In this document: one piece after another, positions 10,553 through 20,755 of the stretch
Position numbering within the stretch: the first letter of the stretch is position 1
Layout: the number at the start of each line of letters is the position of its first letter
Origin: Shewanella aestuarii
Lineage (GTDB): Bacteria > Pseudomonadota > Gammaproteobacteria > Enterobacterales > Shewanellaceae
Assembly (NCBI RefSeq): GCF_014647215.1
Contig: NZ_BMOT01000008.1
Coordinates: forward strand, 1-64,000
Direction: 5' to 3'
Length of the DNA: 64,000 nucleotides
Program-made: the position numbers and the translations under genes
Notes under the pieces: generated by a model
What the model was told of the DNA's origin: nothing
The model's database searches: none
Seen by the model: the letters and a program-made list of their open reading frames with translations, nothing else

Positions 10553-11917
10553 ATGGCATTATGGGGCGGAAGATTTCAGGGCGAGACCAGTGCACTTTTC
10601 AAATTATTTAATGACTCGCTGCCCGTTGATTATCGCTTATTTGAACAGGATGTTGTCGGTTCAATTGCCTGGGCTGATGCAATCGCTAGCGTGGGTATTA
10701 TCACAGCTCAAGAGTGCACCAGCTTAAAAGCGGCGTTAAATGAATTACTCCTCGAAGTGGGTGATGATCCCCAAGCCATTATCGGTAACGGCGCAGAAGA
10801 TATTCACAGTTTTGTAGAACAAAAACTGATTGCTAAAGTGGGCGATTTAGGCAAAAAACTTCATACCGGTCGTTCTCGTAATGATCAGGTCGCCACCGAC
10901 TTAAAATTATGGTGTAAAAAAGAAGGCGCAGCCTTACTTGCGCGGTTAGGCACTTTACATGCTGAACTGATAGCCCTTGCTGAGCGTGAAGTGGACGCAG
11001 TTATGCCGGGTTATACCCATTTACAACGTGCGCAACCGGTGACTTTTGGTCACTGGGCAATGGCCTATGTTGAAATGTTTGAGCGTGACATTAGCCGTTT
11101 ACAAGATGCACTTAAGCGTGCGGATTCGTGTCCATTAGGTTCAGGGGCATTAGCGGGTACGGCTTACCCGATTGATCGTCATGCACTTGCTGCGGCGCTT
11201 AACTTTGCTCGCCCAACGCTTAACAGTTTAGATACCGTTTCAGACCGGGATCATGTGGTTGAATTATGTAGCGCAGCGTCAATCAGCATGATGCACTTAA
11301 GCCGTATGGCTGAAGATTTAATTTTCTTCAACTCAGGCGAAGCTAATTTCATCTCATTAGCTGATGAAGTGACCTCTGGCTCATCTTTAATGCCGCAAAA
11401 GAAAAACCCTGATGCATTAGAGTTAATCCGCGGCAAAACCGGTCGCGTATATGGCAGCTTAGTGGGGATTTTAACCACGATGAAAGCCTTACCGCTGGCA
11501 TACAACAAAGACATGCAAGAAGACAAAGAAGGCTTGTTTGATGTGGTTGATAGCTGGGCAATTTGTTTAGACATGGCCGCATTAGTATTGTCAGGCTTAA
11601 AAGTGAATCGTCCCCAAGCTTTACTTGCGGCGCAACAAGGTTATGCCAATGCGACCGAATTAGCGGATTACTTAGTCGCGAAAGGCATGCCGTTCCGTGA
11701 AGCGCATCATGTTGTCGGAGAAGTGGTCGTGTTTGCGATTGGCGAGCAAAAGCCGATTGAAGAGTTAACCGTAGCGCAATTACAGCAGTTTGCTAAGGTG
11801 ATCAGCGACGATGTTTACCCTAACTTAACGATTGAAGCATGTTTAGAAAAACGTGATGTTTTGGGGGGCACCGCCTTGAATCAAGTGAAAGCTGCCATCG
11901 CCGCTAAAAAAGCGTAA
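10553..11917 (+). CDS. argH: Argininosuccinate lyase (ArgH)
   Basis: ArgH splits argininosuccinate into arginine and fumarate, the last step of the pathway. The 454 residues carry the fumarase-superfamily signature [15 protein letters not shown], the [12 protein letters not shown] segment and the catalytic-region motif [17 protein letters not shown]. There is no C-terminal extension, so this is not the fused ArgH(A) form that adds an acetyltransferase domain in some marine relatives; acetylglutamate synthase must be encoded elsewhere. It lies 141 bp after argG behind a hairpin and ends at a strong terminator. Confidence 0.97.
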   Translation: MALWGGRFQGETSALFKLFNDSLPVDYRLFEQDVVGSIAWADAIASVGIITAQECTSLKAALNELLLEVGDDPQAIIGNGAEDIHSFVEQKLIAKVGDLGKKLHTGRSRNDQVATDLKLWCKKEGAALLARLGTLHAELIALAEREVDAVMPGYTHLQRAQPVTFGHWAMAYVEMFERDISRLQDALKRADSCPLGSGALAGTAYPIDRHALAAALNFARPTLNSLDTVSDRDHVVELCSAASISMMHLSRMAEDLIFFNSGEANFISLADEVTSGSSLMPQKKNPDALELIRGKTGRVYGSLVGILTTMKALPLAYNKDMQEDKEGLFDVVDSWAICLDMAALVLSGLKVNRPQALLAAQQGYANATELADYLVAKGMPFREAHHVVGEVVVFAIGEQKPIEELTVAQLQQFAKVISDDVYPNLTIEACLEKRDVLGGTALNQVKAAIAAKKA

Positions 11918-11934
11918 ATATCACATCACTTATC

Positions 11935-11976
11935 AAAACGCCCTGCTGGTGGACACCAACAGGGCGTTTTCATTTT
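11935..11976 (+). terminator. Rho-independent terminator after argH
   Basis: A long hairpin with arms AAAACGCCCTG and CAGGGCGTTTT, plus internal GGTG/ACC pairing, is followed by CATTTT. It is placed 17 bp after the argH stop. Confidence 0.85.
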
Positions 11977-12076
11977 GTGATGTCCCTAGGGTAACTCTGT
12001 TGAGTTAATTGTCATCTTTTTGTCATAACATCTTCATATTATGGGGTAAATAATTTTTCTCTATTAGAACCCTGCC

Positions 12077-14029
12077 ATGAAAATTTCGACGCTTTCATTA
12101 ACCGCATCGGCCATTTTATTGTTATTAGCGGGATTGCTGGCTACCGCAGTATTGTGGAGCAGTGACAAACGCACCGAAATTGACATTCAAGCTAAAGAGT
12201 TGCTGGATATTCAACAGGTATTTTTACAAACTGTCCGCCCCGATATCAGCGCTTATTTACACTCGGGTAATAGTCAATACATTAGTCAGGCTCGCCAGCA
12301 ACTGACTGAGATAGCTCAGCGTATTAATCAGCTGAATTTACCTAGCGCGCAAACTGAAATAGCTGCCGCGGTACAATTTCTAAATGAATTTATTTATAAC
12401 CTCGATAATCGTTACCGTGCAGCAGGAAAGTTAGCGGGAAACCCTCGGCAATTATTAGCCCATGCTGAATCAGAAATGTTAGATAACAATAAACGTTTAG
12501 CCGATTATGCCGAACAAGGCGCGCTAAAAAACGCCCCATTAGCGCAACAGTATTTATCTATTACTCGTACTTTACCATTAATCGTATATCGGCTTTCACA
12601 GCTTTCTGACGGGTATTTAATTGGCAAAGACAATCGGCTTGAAGTTGGTTTAAAAGCCAGTATTACTGAGCTTGGCCTGTGGCATAATCAGCTTAGTCAA
12701 TTACCCTTAATTGGCATTTATCAGCAGCAAGAAGTAGATGAGTTTGCCTTGGGGGAGGATGAGGCCGAGCAAGTTGAAGTGGGCGAGTTTTATCGAGATG
12801 AATTATTGAGCTTAAGCTCGCGTTATGAAAAAGAAATCGCTACTACTTATCAAATGCTTACCGATAACTTGGCGGTACAAGAGCAGCTGAGCGCCGACAC
12901 TTTGCAAGTCGAATCAAAGTTGTTTTCTTTGGGTAATATTCAGGCCAAATTTGATGTGCAATTAAAGCACTGGCTACAAAGCATTCAGTACGCCATGGTG
13001 ACCATAATAAGCCTATTTGCCATTGGCTATTTATGGCTGCAACAACACAGTGTTGTTATGCCATTAACCCGATTAAATAACGCATTCATGCAATTAAGTG
13101 ACTCAAACAGTCGTGAGCCGCTAGTGATTTCCAGCCGTAATGAAACGGGTCAAATAGCAGGTCATTTTAATCAGCTGCTTTTACGGTTTGAGCAAGAAGA
13201 TCAGCAGCAACGCCAGCAAGTTACCGCGGTATCGCAATCATTAGGTTTACTGATTGAACGGATAAAGTGCATTGCTGCTAACACAGAGCAAACGCAAACC
13301 GTGGTTAATGTAGCTCAAACCCAAACCAATCAAATTAAATCGCTTGCCGATGAAGTAAAACATTCCTCCATGACAGTGGAGCATAGCTCAGCCATCACTA
13401 TGCAGCAGATGCAAGACAGTCAGCAGCAAGCGGTGGAAGTACTCAAAGCGACCCAGGAATCACAACATGCCGTTGATCATTGCCAAGCATCGTTAGCAGA
13501 GTTATCTACCGCGGTCACCAGCGTTACCCAAATTGTCGATGTGATAGGTAATATTGCTGAGCAAACCAATTTACTGGCTTTAAATGCCGCCATTGAAGCT
13601 GCACGAGCAGGTGAGCAAGGCCGCGGTTTTGCCGTGGTGGCCGATGAGGTGCGTAATTTGTCCCATCGTACTCAATCTTCTTTGAAAGACATTATGAGTA
13701 TTTTAAATCAGTTAAGCCTATCAAACAGCAGTTTAACGGACAGTGTGAAAGGGATCGGACAAGCAACGCAAAGCCAGCAGCAGCGAGTAAATCGCTTGCT
13801 TGATGTGGCACAAACGGTTCAACAGCAAGCAAGCGAAATGGTCGATACAGCCAAACAAGGCTCGGGTTATGCTATACAGCAGGTGAGCTATTTAGATGAG
13901 TTTGCTGCTGCAATGAACACCTTAAAAGGCCATGCGCAAACAGCGACAGAACAAAGTCATCAAATTGCGCAGGAAGTGGCTGATGGGGTTAAAGCCATTG
14001 AGCAGACCTTGGGTATTGCCGCTAGCTAA
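12077..14029 (+). CDS. Methyl-accepting chemotaxis protein
   Basis: This is a transmembrane chemoreceptor of 650 residues. A first membrane segment spans about 8-28, followed by a mostly helical periplasmic domain of about 270 residues of no recognised type, and a second membrane segment at about 303-322 ([14 protein letters not shown]). A HAMP-like linker and the cytoplasmic signalling coiled coil follow. The conserved hairpin tip [34 protein letters not shown] is near 494-527, which confirms the family. There is no CheR-tethering pentapeptide; the protein ends LGIAAS. The gene is monocistronic after the argH terminator. The ligand is unknown. Confidence 0.92.
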   Translation: MKISTLSLTASAILLLLAGLLATAVLWSSDKRTEIDIQAKELLDIQQVFLQTVRPDISAYLHSGNSQYISQARQQLTEIAQRINQLNLPSAQTEIAAAVQFLNEFIYNLDNRYRAAGKLAGNPRQLLAHAESEMLDNNKRLADYAEQGALKNAPLAQQYLSITRTLPLIVYRLSQLSDGYLIGKDNRLEVGLKASITELGLWHNQLSQLPLIGIYQQQEVDEFALGEDEAEQVEVGEFYRDELLSLSSRYEKEIATTYQMLTDNLAVQEQLSADTLQVESKLFSLGNIQAKFDVQLKHWLQSIQYAMVTIISLFAIGYLWLQQHSVVMPLTRLNNAFMQLSDSNSREPLVISSRNETGQIAGHFNQLLLRFEQEDQQQRQQVTAVSQSLGLLIERIKCIAANTEQTQTVVNVAQTQTNQIKSLADEVKHSSMTVEHSSAITMQQMQDSQQQAVEVLKATQESQHAVDHCQASLAELSTAVTSVTQIVDVIGNIAEQTNLLALNAAIEAARAGEQGRGFAVVADEVRNLSHRTQSSLKDIMSILNQLSLSNSSLTDSVKGIGQATQSQQQRVNRLLDVAQTVQQQASEMVDTAKQGSGYAIQQVSYLDEFAAAMNTLKGHAQTATEQSHQIAQEVADGVKAIEQTLGIAAS

Positions 14030-14189
14030 TTGGCGATTTTATGGGTAAAGGTTTATGTTCATTTACCCTGCATTTTCGGCGAATATTTTGTTATGGTGTT
14101 GAATGGTAGGCGGCCACTTAATCAGCCATAATCTACTGCATAAATCAGTAATCATTATATTCATCAGCTAATAAGATATTGATCAAACC

Positions 14190-15626
14190 ATGAACGCAGC
14201 CCAACGTGACACCCCTTCACCTTGTTCTAGCCGACGCGACAGATTGTCGTGGCTAAGATGCACCTTAAAGCGTTCGCAACAGGAAGCGGTTGCCTCTTCA
14301 ACCATGACAGCTACCAGTGATAACTTTTTTAATGCTTATGCTATTTTTCTCGGCGCAACCATGGGGCAGATGGGCTTAGTGACCGGATTACCCCAGCTAT
14401 TTGGTGCCGTATCGCAATTATTATCGGTTTGGTTAGTGAGTCACTTTTCACGTAAATACTTTATTGTTGCTGCCGCTGTGCTACAGGCGCTTGTGGTATT
14501 TGCAATGGCTGGCGTTGCTGCTATTCGCCCTGATAATGCGGTGTGGATCTTTATTGGTCTTGCGGCGTTATATCATGGCTTTATGAATTTGATTCAACCG
14601 CATTGGCGTGCATGGATGGGAGCTATCGTGCCAGATAAAAGACGAGGGGCTTTCTTTGCTGCGCGCACTCGCTTAACGATGGCAGCTTCATTGAGTGTGT
14701 TTTTTGCTGGTGGCGGGATACTGAGTTTAACCGACAGTATTGAGATGACCTGGCTTGGGTTTAGTTTACTGTTTTCAATTGCATTTATGGGCCGATTAAC
14801 TTCAGCATGGTTGTTATGGCAAATGCATGATCCAGAGCCGTGTCCAACTAAAGTGAGTGGTTATTTTTCACAAACTTTATCTAACTTCAAACAGGCATGG
14901 GCAGATAACACCTTTAAACAATACAGTTTGTTTGTCGCTGGAATGCAATGCATGGTGGCAATATCCGCGCCATTTTTTGCTGTATATATGCTGGAAGATT
15001 TACAGTTTACCTATATCGAATTTGTGATGGCCAGCGTTGCATCAATTATTACCCAATTTATCACCTTACGTTTTTGGGGACGTTTTAGCGATATTTACGG
15101 TAATCGCATTGTGATGCTGATCACGAGCAGTTTAATACCCAGTTTACCGATATTGTGGATATTTTCTGATAGCTACACCTACATCATCGCATTACAGGTG
15201 TTATCGGGTTTTGCATGGAGTGGTTTTACGCTAAGTACAGCCAATTATTTATATGATATTCGCCCTTTTAGAAGCGACTTTGCCACCTATGCCGCTTTAC
15301 AGGCAGCCTTAAGTGCCGCATTTGTTTTTATGGGGGCAATGGTGGGCGGGGTTATTGCTTCTTATGCAGGCAGTTTTTTAGCTTTTACCGGTTTAAACAC
15401 TTGGTTAAGCAGCCCAATATTTGTGGTGTTTATTGTTTCAAGTATCATGCGCACCCTAGTGACATTGTGGTTTATTCCTCGCTCTGTTGAACCCAAAGTG
15501 AGGCCACGTCCGCAGTTTTTACAGCTTATTTTCCGTATCAGGGGCTTTAGTGCCATATCGGGCGTCAGTTTAGACTGGTTAACGGTAACCAAAAAGAAAT
15601 CGGGATCAGATGTGCAAGGCGAGTAA
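14190..15626 (+). CDS. MFS transporter
   Basis: This major facilitator superfamily membrane protein has 478 residues and about 11-12 hydrophobic segments beginning near residue 45. The loop after the second segment has SHFSRKYF in the place of the MFS motif A, and the later WGRFSDIYGNRIVML is a clear second-half motif A. About 40 residues precede the first membrane segment; an in-frame ATG at residue 39 would remove most of them, but the charged segment before it looks protein-like, so the upstream ATG at 14190 is kept. Substrate unknown. It stands alone between a chemoreceptor and a convergent gene. Confidence 0.85.
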   Translation: MNAAQRDTPSPCSSRRDRLSWLRCTLKRSQQEAVASSTMTATSDNFFNAYAIFLGATMGQMGLVTGLPQLFGAVSQLLSVWLVSHFSRKYFIVAAAVLQALVVFAMAGVAAIRPDNAVWIFIGLAALYHGFMNLIQPHWRAWMGAIVPDKRRGAFFAARTRLTMAASLSVFFAGGGILSLTDSIEMTWLGFSLLFSIAFMGRLTSAWLLWQMHDPEPCPTKVSGYFSQTLSNFKQAWADNTFKQYSLFVAGMQCMVAISAPFFAVYMLEDLQFTYIEFVMASVASIITQFITLRFWGRFSDIYGNRIVMLITSSLIPSLPILWIFSDSYTYIIALQVLSGFAWSGFTLSTANYLYDIRPFRSDFATYAALQAALSAAFVFMGAMVGGVIASYAGSFLAFTGLNTWLSSPIFVVFIVSSIMRTLVTLWFIPRSVEPKVRPRPQFLQLIFRIRGFSAISGVSLDWLTVTKKKSGSDVQGE

Positions 15627-15672
15627 GCAACTTAAATGGGTGTCTAATAGACTTTAGCCGCTGGATTCAATA

Positions 15673-16389
15673 TTAAAGTGAGTAGCTAAAAAACCGCCTT
15701 CTTTCAGGCCCTGAAGCATTGGCGCTAATTTTATTTGAATGCTTATATTCATCCCAACTTGCCACATTACGGCCCATGTTAAGTCGCGGAAAATCAAGCC
15801 GCTTAGCTGGGTATAATGGCGTTTCTATACCGACAAACTCCAGTAACTGAGTTAAGCCACCCGTTTGACTAATATCGAGTGATAAAAAATCATCTCGACC
15901 ATCAAAATACGCTACCACCTGTTGCTGGTGGGTTAGGTAGCATTCACGTAAATGAGCCGCATCGGCAGGTTCAGCAACATCCGATATTTTAAAGCAGTGC
16001 TCAAAGCTGCGTTTCATTATCGGGTGAAAGCGGCCAGCATCTTTATCTAAATGCACTAACATGCGCCCGAGTAACATTTGCATCGACGGGATCCACTTAT
16101 CTAACGGCCTGTCTAAATACACAAACCTAGCAGTAGGAAACAACTTATCTAATTGCTGATAATCGCTAAAACACGGCGCATCTGACACCGCATCTGCCAA
16201 CATAAACGCCTGCTTAGTAAACGCTTGGTGCGCCACACTTAAACCATGTTCAAGCAAGGCCACACTCACACTCGTTGTGCCCGTGCGTGGCAAACCGATA
16301 ATAAATATTTTATGGGGCAGTTTATTTACTACGGACGATGTCGACATAGTTGAGGATGATTTAGTGAAGTCAGTCAGCTTAGATGTCAT
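15673..16389 (-). CDS. Sulfotransferase-like P-loop protein
   Basis: The 238-residue protein has the PAPS-binding P-loop-like motif IIGLPRTGTTSVSVAL near residues 31-46, typical of sulfotransferase family proteins (the short type with FIIGLPRTGTTS). The later segments FVYLDRPLDKWIPSMQMLL and DDFLSLDISQTGG fit the 3'-phosphate-binding region of that fold. The acceptor is unknown, and no sulfate-activation genes lie nearby. It converges on the MFS gene. Function beyond the fold is inference. Confidence 0.75.
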   Translation of the reverse strand: MTSKLTDFTKSSSTMSTSSVVNKLPHKIFIIGLPRTGTTSVSVALLEHGLSVAHQAFTKQAFMLADAVSDAPCFSDYQQLDKLFPTARFVYLDRPLDKWIPSMQMLLGRMLVHLDKDAGRFHPIMKRSFEHCFKISDVAEPADAAHLRECYLTHQQQVVAYFDGRDDFLSLDISQTGGLTQLLEFVGIETPLYPAKRLDFPRLNMGRNVASWDEYKHSNKISANASGPERRRFFSYSL

Positions 16390-16506
16390 TAACTTGCTAT
16401 CGCATAGTGTCTTTTGAGTCGGGTGATGATTATACCGAAATCGCAGATTAAAGTGTTATCCAGGTGATAAGTGAGATTGATGATGTAATTAATGCGTCTA
16501 TCTGCC

Positions 16507-17691
16507 TTATTTGATGGGTAGCATTTGGCTCATGGTTTTATCATTACACCGTATTAGTTGCCAACGTTGGCAGTAATTGAATGCACAATAATGTTTTATT
16601 GCTGCGATAAATGCAGGGATGAATTCACTAATATCAGCGTTTACACCATGTAATTGGGTGTTAAAAGCATACTCTTCAATGTGTAGGTTTTGCAGTAACA
16701 AGCATTGTTGTTTTCTATCGGCTTTGACATCGACTCGGCCGATAAAACGGTCGCGCCATAATATGGGGAGTGAGTAATAACCGTATTGGCGTTTGGCTTC
16801 AGGCACGTAGACTTCGATTTGATAATCAAACCCGAACCATTGCTTTAGCTTTTGGCGTTGGATGACGAGGTTATCAAACGGGTTTAGCAGCCAGACTTTA
16901 TTTGGGATTTCAGCAGGTAAGGATAAGTTTGTCACAGAGTAATAATCTTGGTTTGATTCTGTAAAGTGCGATATTTCCCCGCGCTCGCACATGTGTGCCA
17001 ATGTTTTGCTGAGCAAAGGTTTAATGCCTTTGCGTAAGTATTGGATTTGCTGCAAATTACCAAAACCATGGGCTGATAAATAGCGCAGAATTAAGTGGCT
17101 GGCAAACTCGTTATCGCTTGGCGGGCGAGTATCAATATGACTGGGTAATACCCGCTCGGTTAAGTCGTAAACTTTTTGAAATTTCTCCCGCCTAACGACC
17201 ATGAGATCGCCTTGCATAAATAACTGCTCAAGGGCTTTTTTAGCTGGTTTCCAATCCCACCAGGTGCCAGCTTTATGATTTTCATCATGTTGAAATTGAT
17301 TGGCTTTTAATGGGCCTTCCGCTGCGATACGGGCTTTCACTTCACGCATGACTTTATGCTCAGGCTCAAACCAATGTTTATCGCCCTGTTGCAGTTGTTG
17401 CTTGCGGTATAAGCTAAATCGATAATCCTCTATGGGTAGATATGCGGCGGCATGCGACCAGTATTCAAAAATGCTTTGACTGCTCATGGCGCTATCAAGT
17501 TGGCTGGGTGAATAGTCGGCTAGGCGGGAGTGTAAAACATGGTGATGCGCCCGTTCGACCACATTGATGGAATCAATTTGAATATAACTGAGTTGCTGAA
17601 TGACCTCAGCAACTGCGCTTGAAGGTTGCAATAAACCTTGCTGTTGCAGGCTTATTTGTAGCCATTGTTGAGGAGAGAAGGGCGATGTCAT
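16507..17691 (-). CDS. Winged-helix DNA-binding protein, YcaQ-like (putative DNA glycosylase)
   Basis: The 394 residues resemble the HTH_42 / YcaQ family, whose studied members unhook interstrand crosslinks and excise alkylated bases. Visible family features are an N-terminal QIDSINVVERAHHHVLHSRL segment, the WSHAAAYLPIEDY motif, and the C-terminal LLNPFDNLVIQR and GYYSLPILWRDRFIGRVDVKADR. The gene lies 12 bp downstream of the FKBP gene on the same strand, so the two may be co-transcribed. Glycosylase activity is inferred from the family. Confidence 0.8.
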   Translation of the reverse strand: MTSPFSPQQWLQISLQQQGLLQPSSAVAEVIQQLSYIQIDSINVVERAHHHVLHSRLADYSPSQLDSAMSSQSIFEYWSHAAAYLPIEDYRFSLYRKQQLQQGDKHWFEPEHKVMREVKARIAAEGPLKANQFQHDENHKAGTWWDWKPAKKALEQLFMQGDLMVVRREKFQKVYDLTERVLPSHIDTRPPSDNEFASHLILRYLSAHGFGNLQQIQYLRKGIKPLLSKTLAHMCERGEISHFTESNQDYYSVTNLSLPAEIPNKVWLLNPFDNLVIQRQKLKQWFGFDYQIEVYVPEAKRQYGYYSLPILWRDRFIGRVDVKADRKQQCLLLQNLHIEEYAFNTQLHGVNADISEFIPAFIAAIKHYCAFNYCQRWQLIRCNDKTMSQMLPIK

Positions 17692-17703
17692 TATGGGTGC
17701 GAC

Positions 17704-18054
17704 TTAATCATCACGGGTTAATACTTCAAGCAATTCGATGTCGAAAAACAAATCAGAATGGGGTGGGATTTTATCGCCAATTTGACGTTCGCCGTAACCA
17801 AGACTTGCAGGCACTGACAGTTGACGCTTACCGCCGACCTTCATCGGGTTATCACCAATAATGCCTTGATACCAACCTTGAATAACCCGTTTTGCGGAGA
17901 TCACCACTTGAAATGCTTCAGCGCTATCGAAAACCGAGCCATCGGCTAGGGTGCCAGTGTATTTACAGGTAATTAACGCGCCTTTTTCGGCGGCTTTACC
18001 TTGGCCGATTTCAATGTCATTGATCAGTAATTCTGCAAGAGTAGGTGCTGTCAT
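17704..18054 (-). CDS. FKBP-type peptidyl-prolyl cis-trans isomerase
   Basis: This is a single-domain FKBP of 116 residues without a signal peptide, so it is probably cytoplasmic. Typical motifs are KYTGTLADGSVFDSA, VIQGWYQGI and YGERQIGDKIPPHSDLFFDIELLEV, which include the residues of the rotamase pocket. It catalyses proline isomerisation in folding proteins. It is unlike the larger FkpA/FklB forms in lacking an N-terminal dimerisation region. Same strand as the YcaQ-like gene, 12 bp apart. Confidence 0.9.
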   Translation of the reverse strand: MTAPTLAELLINDIEIGQGKAAEKGALITCKYTGTLADGSVFDSAEAFQVVISAKRVIQGWYQGIIGDNPMKVGGKRQLSVPASLGYGERQIGDKIPPHSDLFFDIELLEVLTRDD

Positions 18055-18132
18055 GGTATCTCTTCATTTAGTAAACAATGCCCATATCATAACAGGTGAT
18101 ATGAGCATTGATAAATGTGTCATCGCAGCGGG

Positions 18133-18291
18133 TTACTGCACGGGGAGATGCTTTTTCAAGAATGCGTCTATGGTATAGAAGGTTTTTAATCTATCGGCGT
18201 TGTCACTCAAGTAATGGTCGCCATCTTCCAGCTCAACAAACTCGACATTTTTATTGTATTTTTTTGGTTTAGCCTCTACTTGACCTCCTGT
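18133..18291 (-). pseudogene. C-terminal remnant of an S9 (prolyl oligopeptidase) family peptidase
   Basis: Directly after the MATE stop, in the same frame, about 52 codons run to a TAA at 18133-18135. They encode a peptide containing VEFVELEDGDHYLSD, then NADRLKTFYTIDAFL and KKHLPVQ. The GDHYLS segment looks like the catalytic-histidine region and C-terminal helix of S9-family dipeptidyl/acylaminoacyl peptidases. There is no start codon and no ribosome site; the N-terminal portion is missing. This looks like the surviving tail of a deleted peptidase gene. The intact S9 peptidase at 60849-62798 ends differently, so it is not a simple duplicate. Confidence 0.7.
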
Positions 18292-19626
18292 TTAGATAAG
18301 CTTTTTTAACCTGAAATGGTAGTGCCACCCCAAGCTCAAACTACGAAATAACATAAAGGCACATAACGCTCCCCATAGGGCATGATTTTCAAATGTCTGC
18401 AAACTCCACCAAAGTGGAAAATACACCCCAAACGTTGCCAATATCATGCTGTTACGCATTACCTGGCCTTGTGCAGCGCCAATATAAACCCCATCAAATA
18501 AGTAGCAACCAAAGGCTAAAATAGGCATGGCAATTAGCCAAAATAAGTAGGTGTTTGCGGTTTGTTGTACGCTGGGGATATTAGTCAGTAAATGTATTAT
18601 TTGATTGCCAAATAGCCAAAAGCTACCGCTAAATATGAGGGCGATAATCGCCGACCAAGCAAACGCTAGACTGACAGATTCAAATAACAACGTGGGGTTA
18701 CCTTGGCCAACGGCTCGGCCTACTTCGGCCTCAGCATAGTAAGCTATCCCATCAAGTGCATATGAAATTAGCATCAATAAATTAAGTAATACGGCATTGG
18801 CCGCTAGGGTGGTATCCCCTAATCCAGCACCGTAAAAAGCCATAAAGCTGAATGCCGCTTGTAAGCATAAGCTGCGAATGAATATGTCACGATTAAGAGT
18901 GAGTAGGCGTGATAATCCGCTAAGCTTAAAGTGTTGTAGCAATTGCGACCAAGCAAAATGGCGTTGTTGTTTAAGCTGGCGTGTCACCATCAAAGCGGCA
19001 ACAGTGAAGGCGCAGATGTCTGCAATAACGGATGCAAGTGCCGCCCCCTGCACATCCCATTGAAAACCGATGACAAATATCACATCCAAAACAATGTTGA
19101 CGATATTAGCAATAATGAGTTGCCACATAGCGGCTTTGGGCTGTTGTCTGCCCAGCAGCCAGCCAAGTAACACAAGGTTGGTTAGGGCAAAAGGTAATGA
19201 CCAAATACGAATTTCAACATATTGACGACAATAATGCTGCACTTGGGCGCTGGCCTCAGTTAAGTTTAGTGCCAATGACAGTATGGGTTGTTGTAAGGCT
19301 AGTGCGCCAATAGCGAGTAAAAGTGCTAAACCGATACCTTGAACCAATAATTGTTGTTGGGTGTGATTGTCTTGTGCTCCATAGGCTTGAGCAACTAAAC
19401 CTGTGGTCGACATACGTAAAAATCCCAGTAGCCAGACTATTAAAGTTATTATGGTGCTACCTAGAGCGACCCCGCCTAAATAATATGCCTCACCAAGGTG
19501 GCCGATGACCGCGGTATCGATTAGTCCCAGCAGTGGAATGGTGATGTTGGATAAAATCATTGGAATGGCTAATGCCATTAACTGACGGTTTTTATCGCCA
19601 TTGGAGAGAGCGCGCAATAAGGACAT
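18292..19626 (-). CDS. MATE family efflux transporter (DinF-like)
   Basis: The 444-residue, 12-segment membrane protein belongs to the MATE superfamily of sodium- or proton-driven multidrug exporters. The N terminus MALAIPMILSNITIPLLGLIDTAVIGHLG is the DinF/NorM-type first helix, and the second half repeats the fold (LAANAVLLNLLMLISYALDGIAYYAEAEVG). The branch looks DinF-like; substrates cannot be read from sequence. Its stop codon is followed in the same frame by an S9-peptidase tail, suggesting that a deletion or insertion brought the MATE gene against a decayed neighbour. Confidence 0.9.
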   Translation of the reverse strand: MSLLRALSNGDKNRQLMALAIPMILSNITIPLLGLIDTAVIGHLGEAYYLGGVALGSTIITLIVWLLGFLRMSTTGLVAQAYGAQDNHTQQQLLVQGIGLALLLAIGALALQQPILSLALNLTEASAQVQHYCRQYVEIRIWSLPFALTNLVLLGWLLGRQQPKAAMWQLIIANIVNIVLDVIFVIGFQWDVQGAALASVIADICAFTVAALMVTRQLKQQRHFAWSQLLQHFKLSGLSRLLTLNRDIFIRSLCLQAAFSFMAFYGAGLGDTTLAANAVLLNLLMLISYALDGIAYYAEAEVGRAVGQGNPTLLFESVSLAFAWSAIIALIFSGSFWLFGNQIIHLLTNIPSVQQTANTYLFWLIAMPILAFGCYLFDGVYIGAAQGQVMRNSMILATFGVYFPLWWSLQTFENHALWGALCAFMLFRSLSLGWHYHFRLKKLI

Positions 19627-19723
19627 ATAAAAGGTACTGTATTTTAGATGGTTTTATTATTAAGGAGGCGATATTGCCCCTAATTCATGGATTGGCTTAA
19701 TGCCATCATTTGCCAAGACGACG

Positions 19724-20755
19724 TTAATTGATTGTCAGTAATGTGAGTAATTTACTACTCATATCGTCAAGGGGTAATACTTCATTTGCGGCATTGATAC
19801 CGACAGCGGCACCAGGCATACCCCATACCACCGATGACGCTTGATCTTGAGCTATGGTATAAGCCCCGTTTTGCCGCATCGTTAATAAACCTTGGCTGCC
19901 ATCATTACCCATACCTGTTAATAATATGCCAATTGAAGTTTTAGCGGCATTTTCAGCCACACTGTTAAACAGTACATCAACTGAGGGTTTATGGCGATTA
20001 ACCGGATCGCTATTTAGCAACTTGGTTTTTAAATGAGCACCGTCACGAATGATGATTAAGTGCTTATCACCAGGGGCGATATAAACGTGACCCGCCAGTA
20101 GCTTTTCTCCACCCTGGGCCTCCATTACATTGAGGCCGCAATTTTTATTCAGTCTTGCGGCAAACGAAGTGCTAAAAACGGGCGGTATGTGTTGAGTAAT
20201 CACTATTGGAGGAAAGTTAGCTGGTAGAGGGGTTAGTAAGGTTTGAATGGCTTCAATTCCCCCCGTTGACGCACCTATAGCAATCAAACGGTTTTTAAAT
20301 TTGTTGTTAATGTCAGTTGGGGGTAACTGAATATGACGAATAGGAGGTGGTGCCTCAAAACTGATTTGACCAGCGGCTAATACTTTGTATACCAAGTTGT
20401 TTTGAAACAAGGATAGGCTATTTTGATGATTGTTTTTAGGCTTAGCAACGTAATCAATGGCACCTAATGATAGGGCTTCTAAGGTAACATCTGCGCCCTT
20501 TTGGGTTAATGACGAGACCATAACAACGGGCATAGGTCTTAATCGCATCAAGTTGCGTAAAAATGCTAAACCATCCATTTTGGGCATTTCAACATCAAGG
20601 GTCAGCACATCTGGAGAGAGTTTTTTGATTAACTCGCGCGCCTCGTAAGGATCTTCGGCTTGTCCAACGACAATAATATTGTCGTCGGCGTCTAACATAT
20701 GAGTCAACAATTGACGCATAAAGGCTGAATCATCGATGACAAGTACTTTAATCAT
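19724..20755 (-). CDS. cheB: Chemotaxis protein-glutamate methylesterase CheB
   Basis: The protein has 343 residues: an N-terminal receiver domain (acidic D8-D9, phosphoacceptor D54 in LTLDVEMPKMDG) joined to the methylesterase/deamidase domain. The catalytic triad is visible as the serine in AIGASTGG near residue 163, the histidine in ITQHIPP, and the aspartate in GMGNDGSQG. It removes methyl groups from chemoreceptors, with feedback from CheA. It is the last gene of the chemotaxis operon, and its start overlaps the cheR stop by four bases, consistent with balanced expression of the antagonistic pair. Confidence 0.95.
   Translation of the reverse strand: MIKVLVIDDSAFMRQLLTHMLDADDNIIVVGQAEDPYEARELIKKLSPDVLTLDVEMPKMDGLAFLRNLMRLRPMPVVMVSSLTQKGADVTLEALSLGAIDYVAKPKNNHQNSLSLFQNNLVYKVLAAGQISFEAPPPIRHIQLPPTDINNKFKNRLIAIGASTGGIEAIQTLLTPLPANFPPIVITQHIPPVFSTSFAARLNKNCGLNVMEAQGGEKLLAGHVYIAPGDKHLIIIRDGAHLKTKLLNSDPVNRHKPSVDVLFNSVAENAAKTSIGILLTGMGNDGSQGLLTMRQNGAYTIAQDQASSVVWGMPGAAVGINAANEVLPLDDMSSKLLTLLTIN

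Noticed and set aside
10553..11917. ArgH-ArgA fusion
   Set aside because: Considered because some marine relatives have it; the protein ends at the normal lyase length with no acetyltransferase domain.
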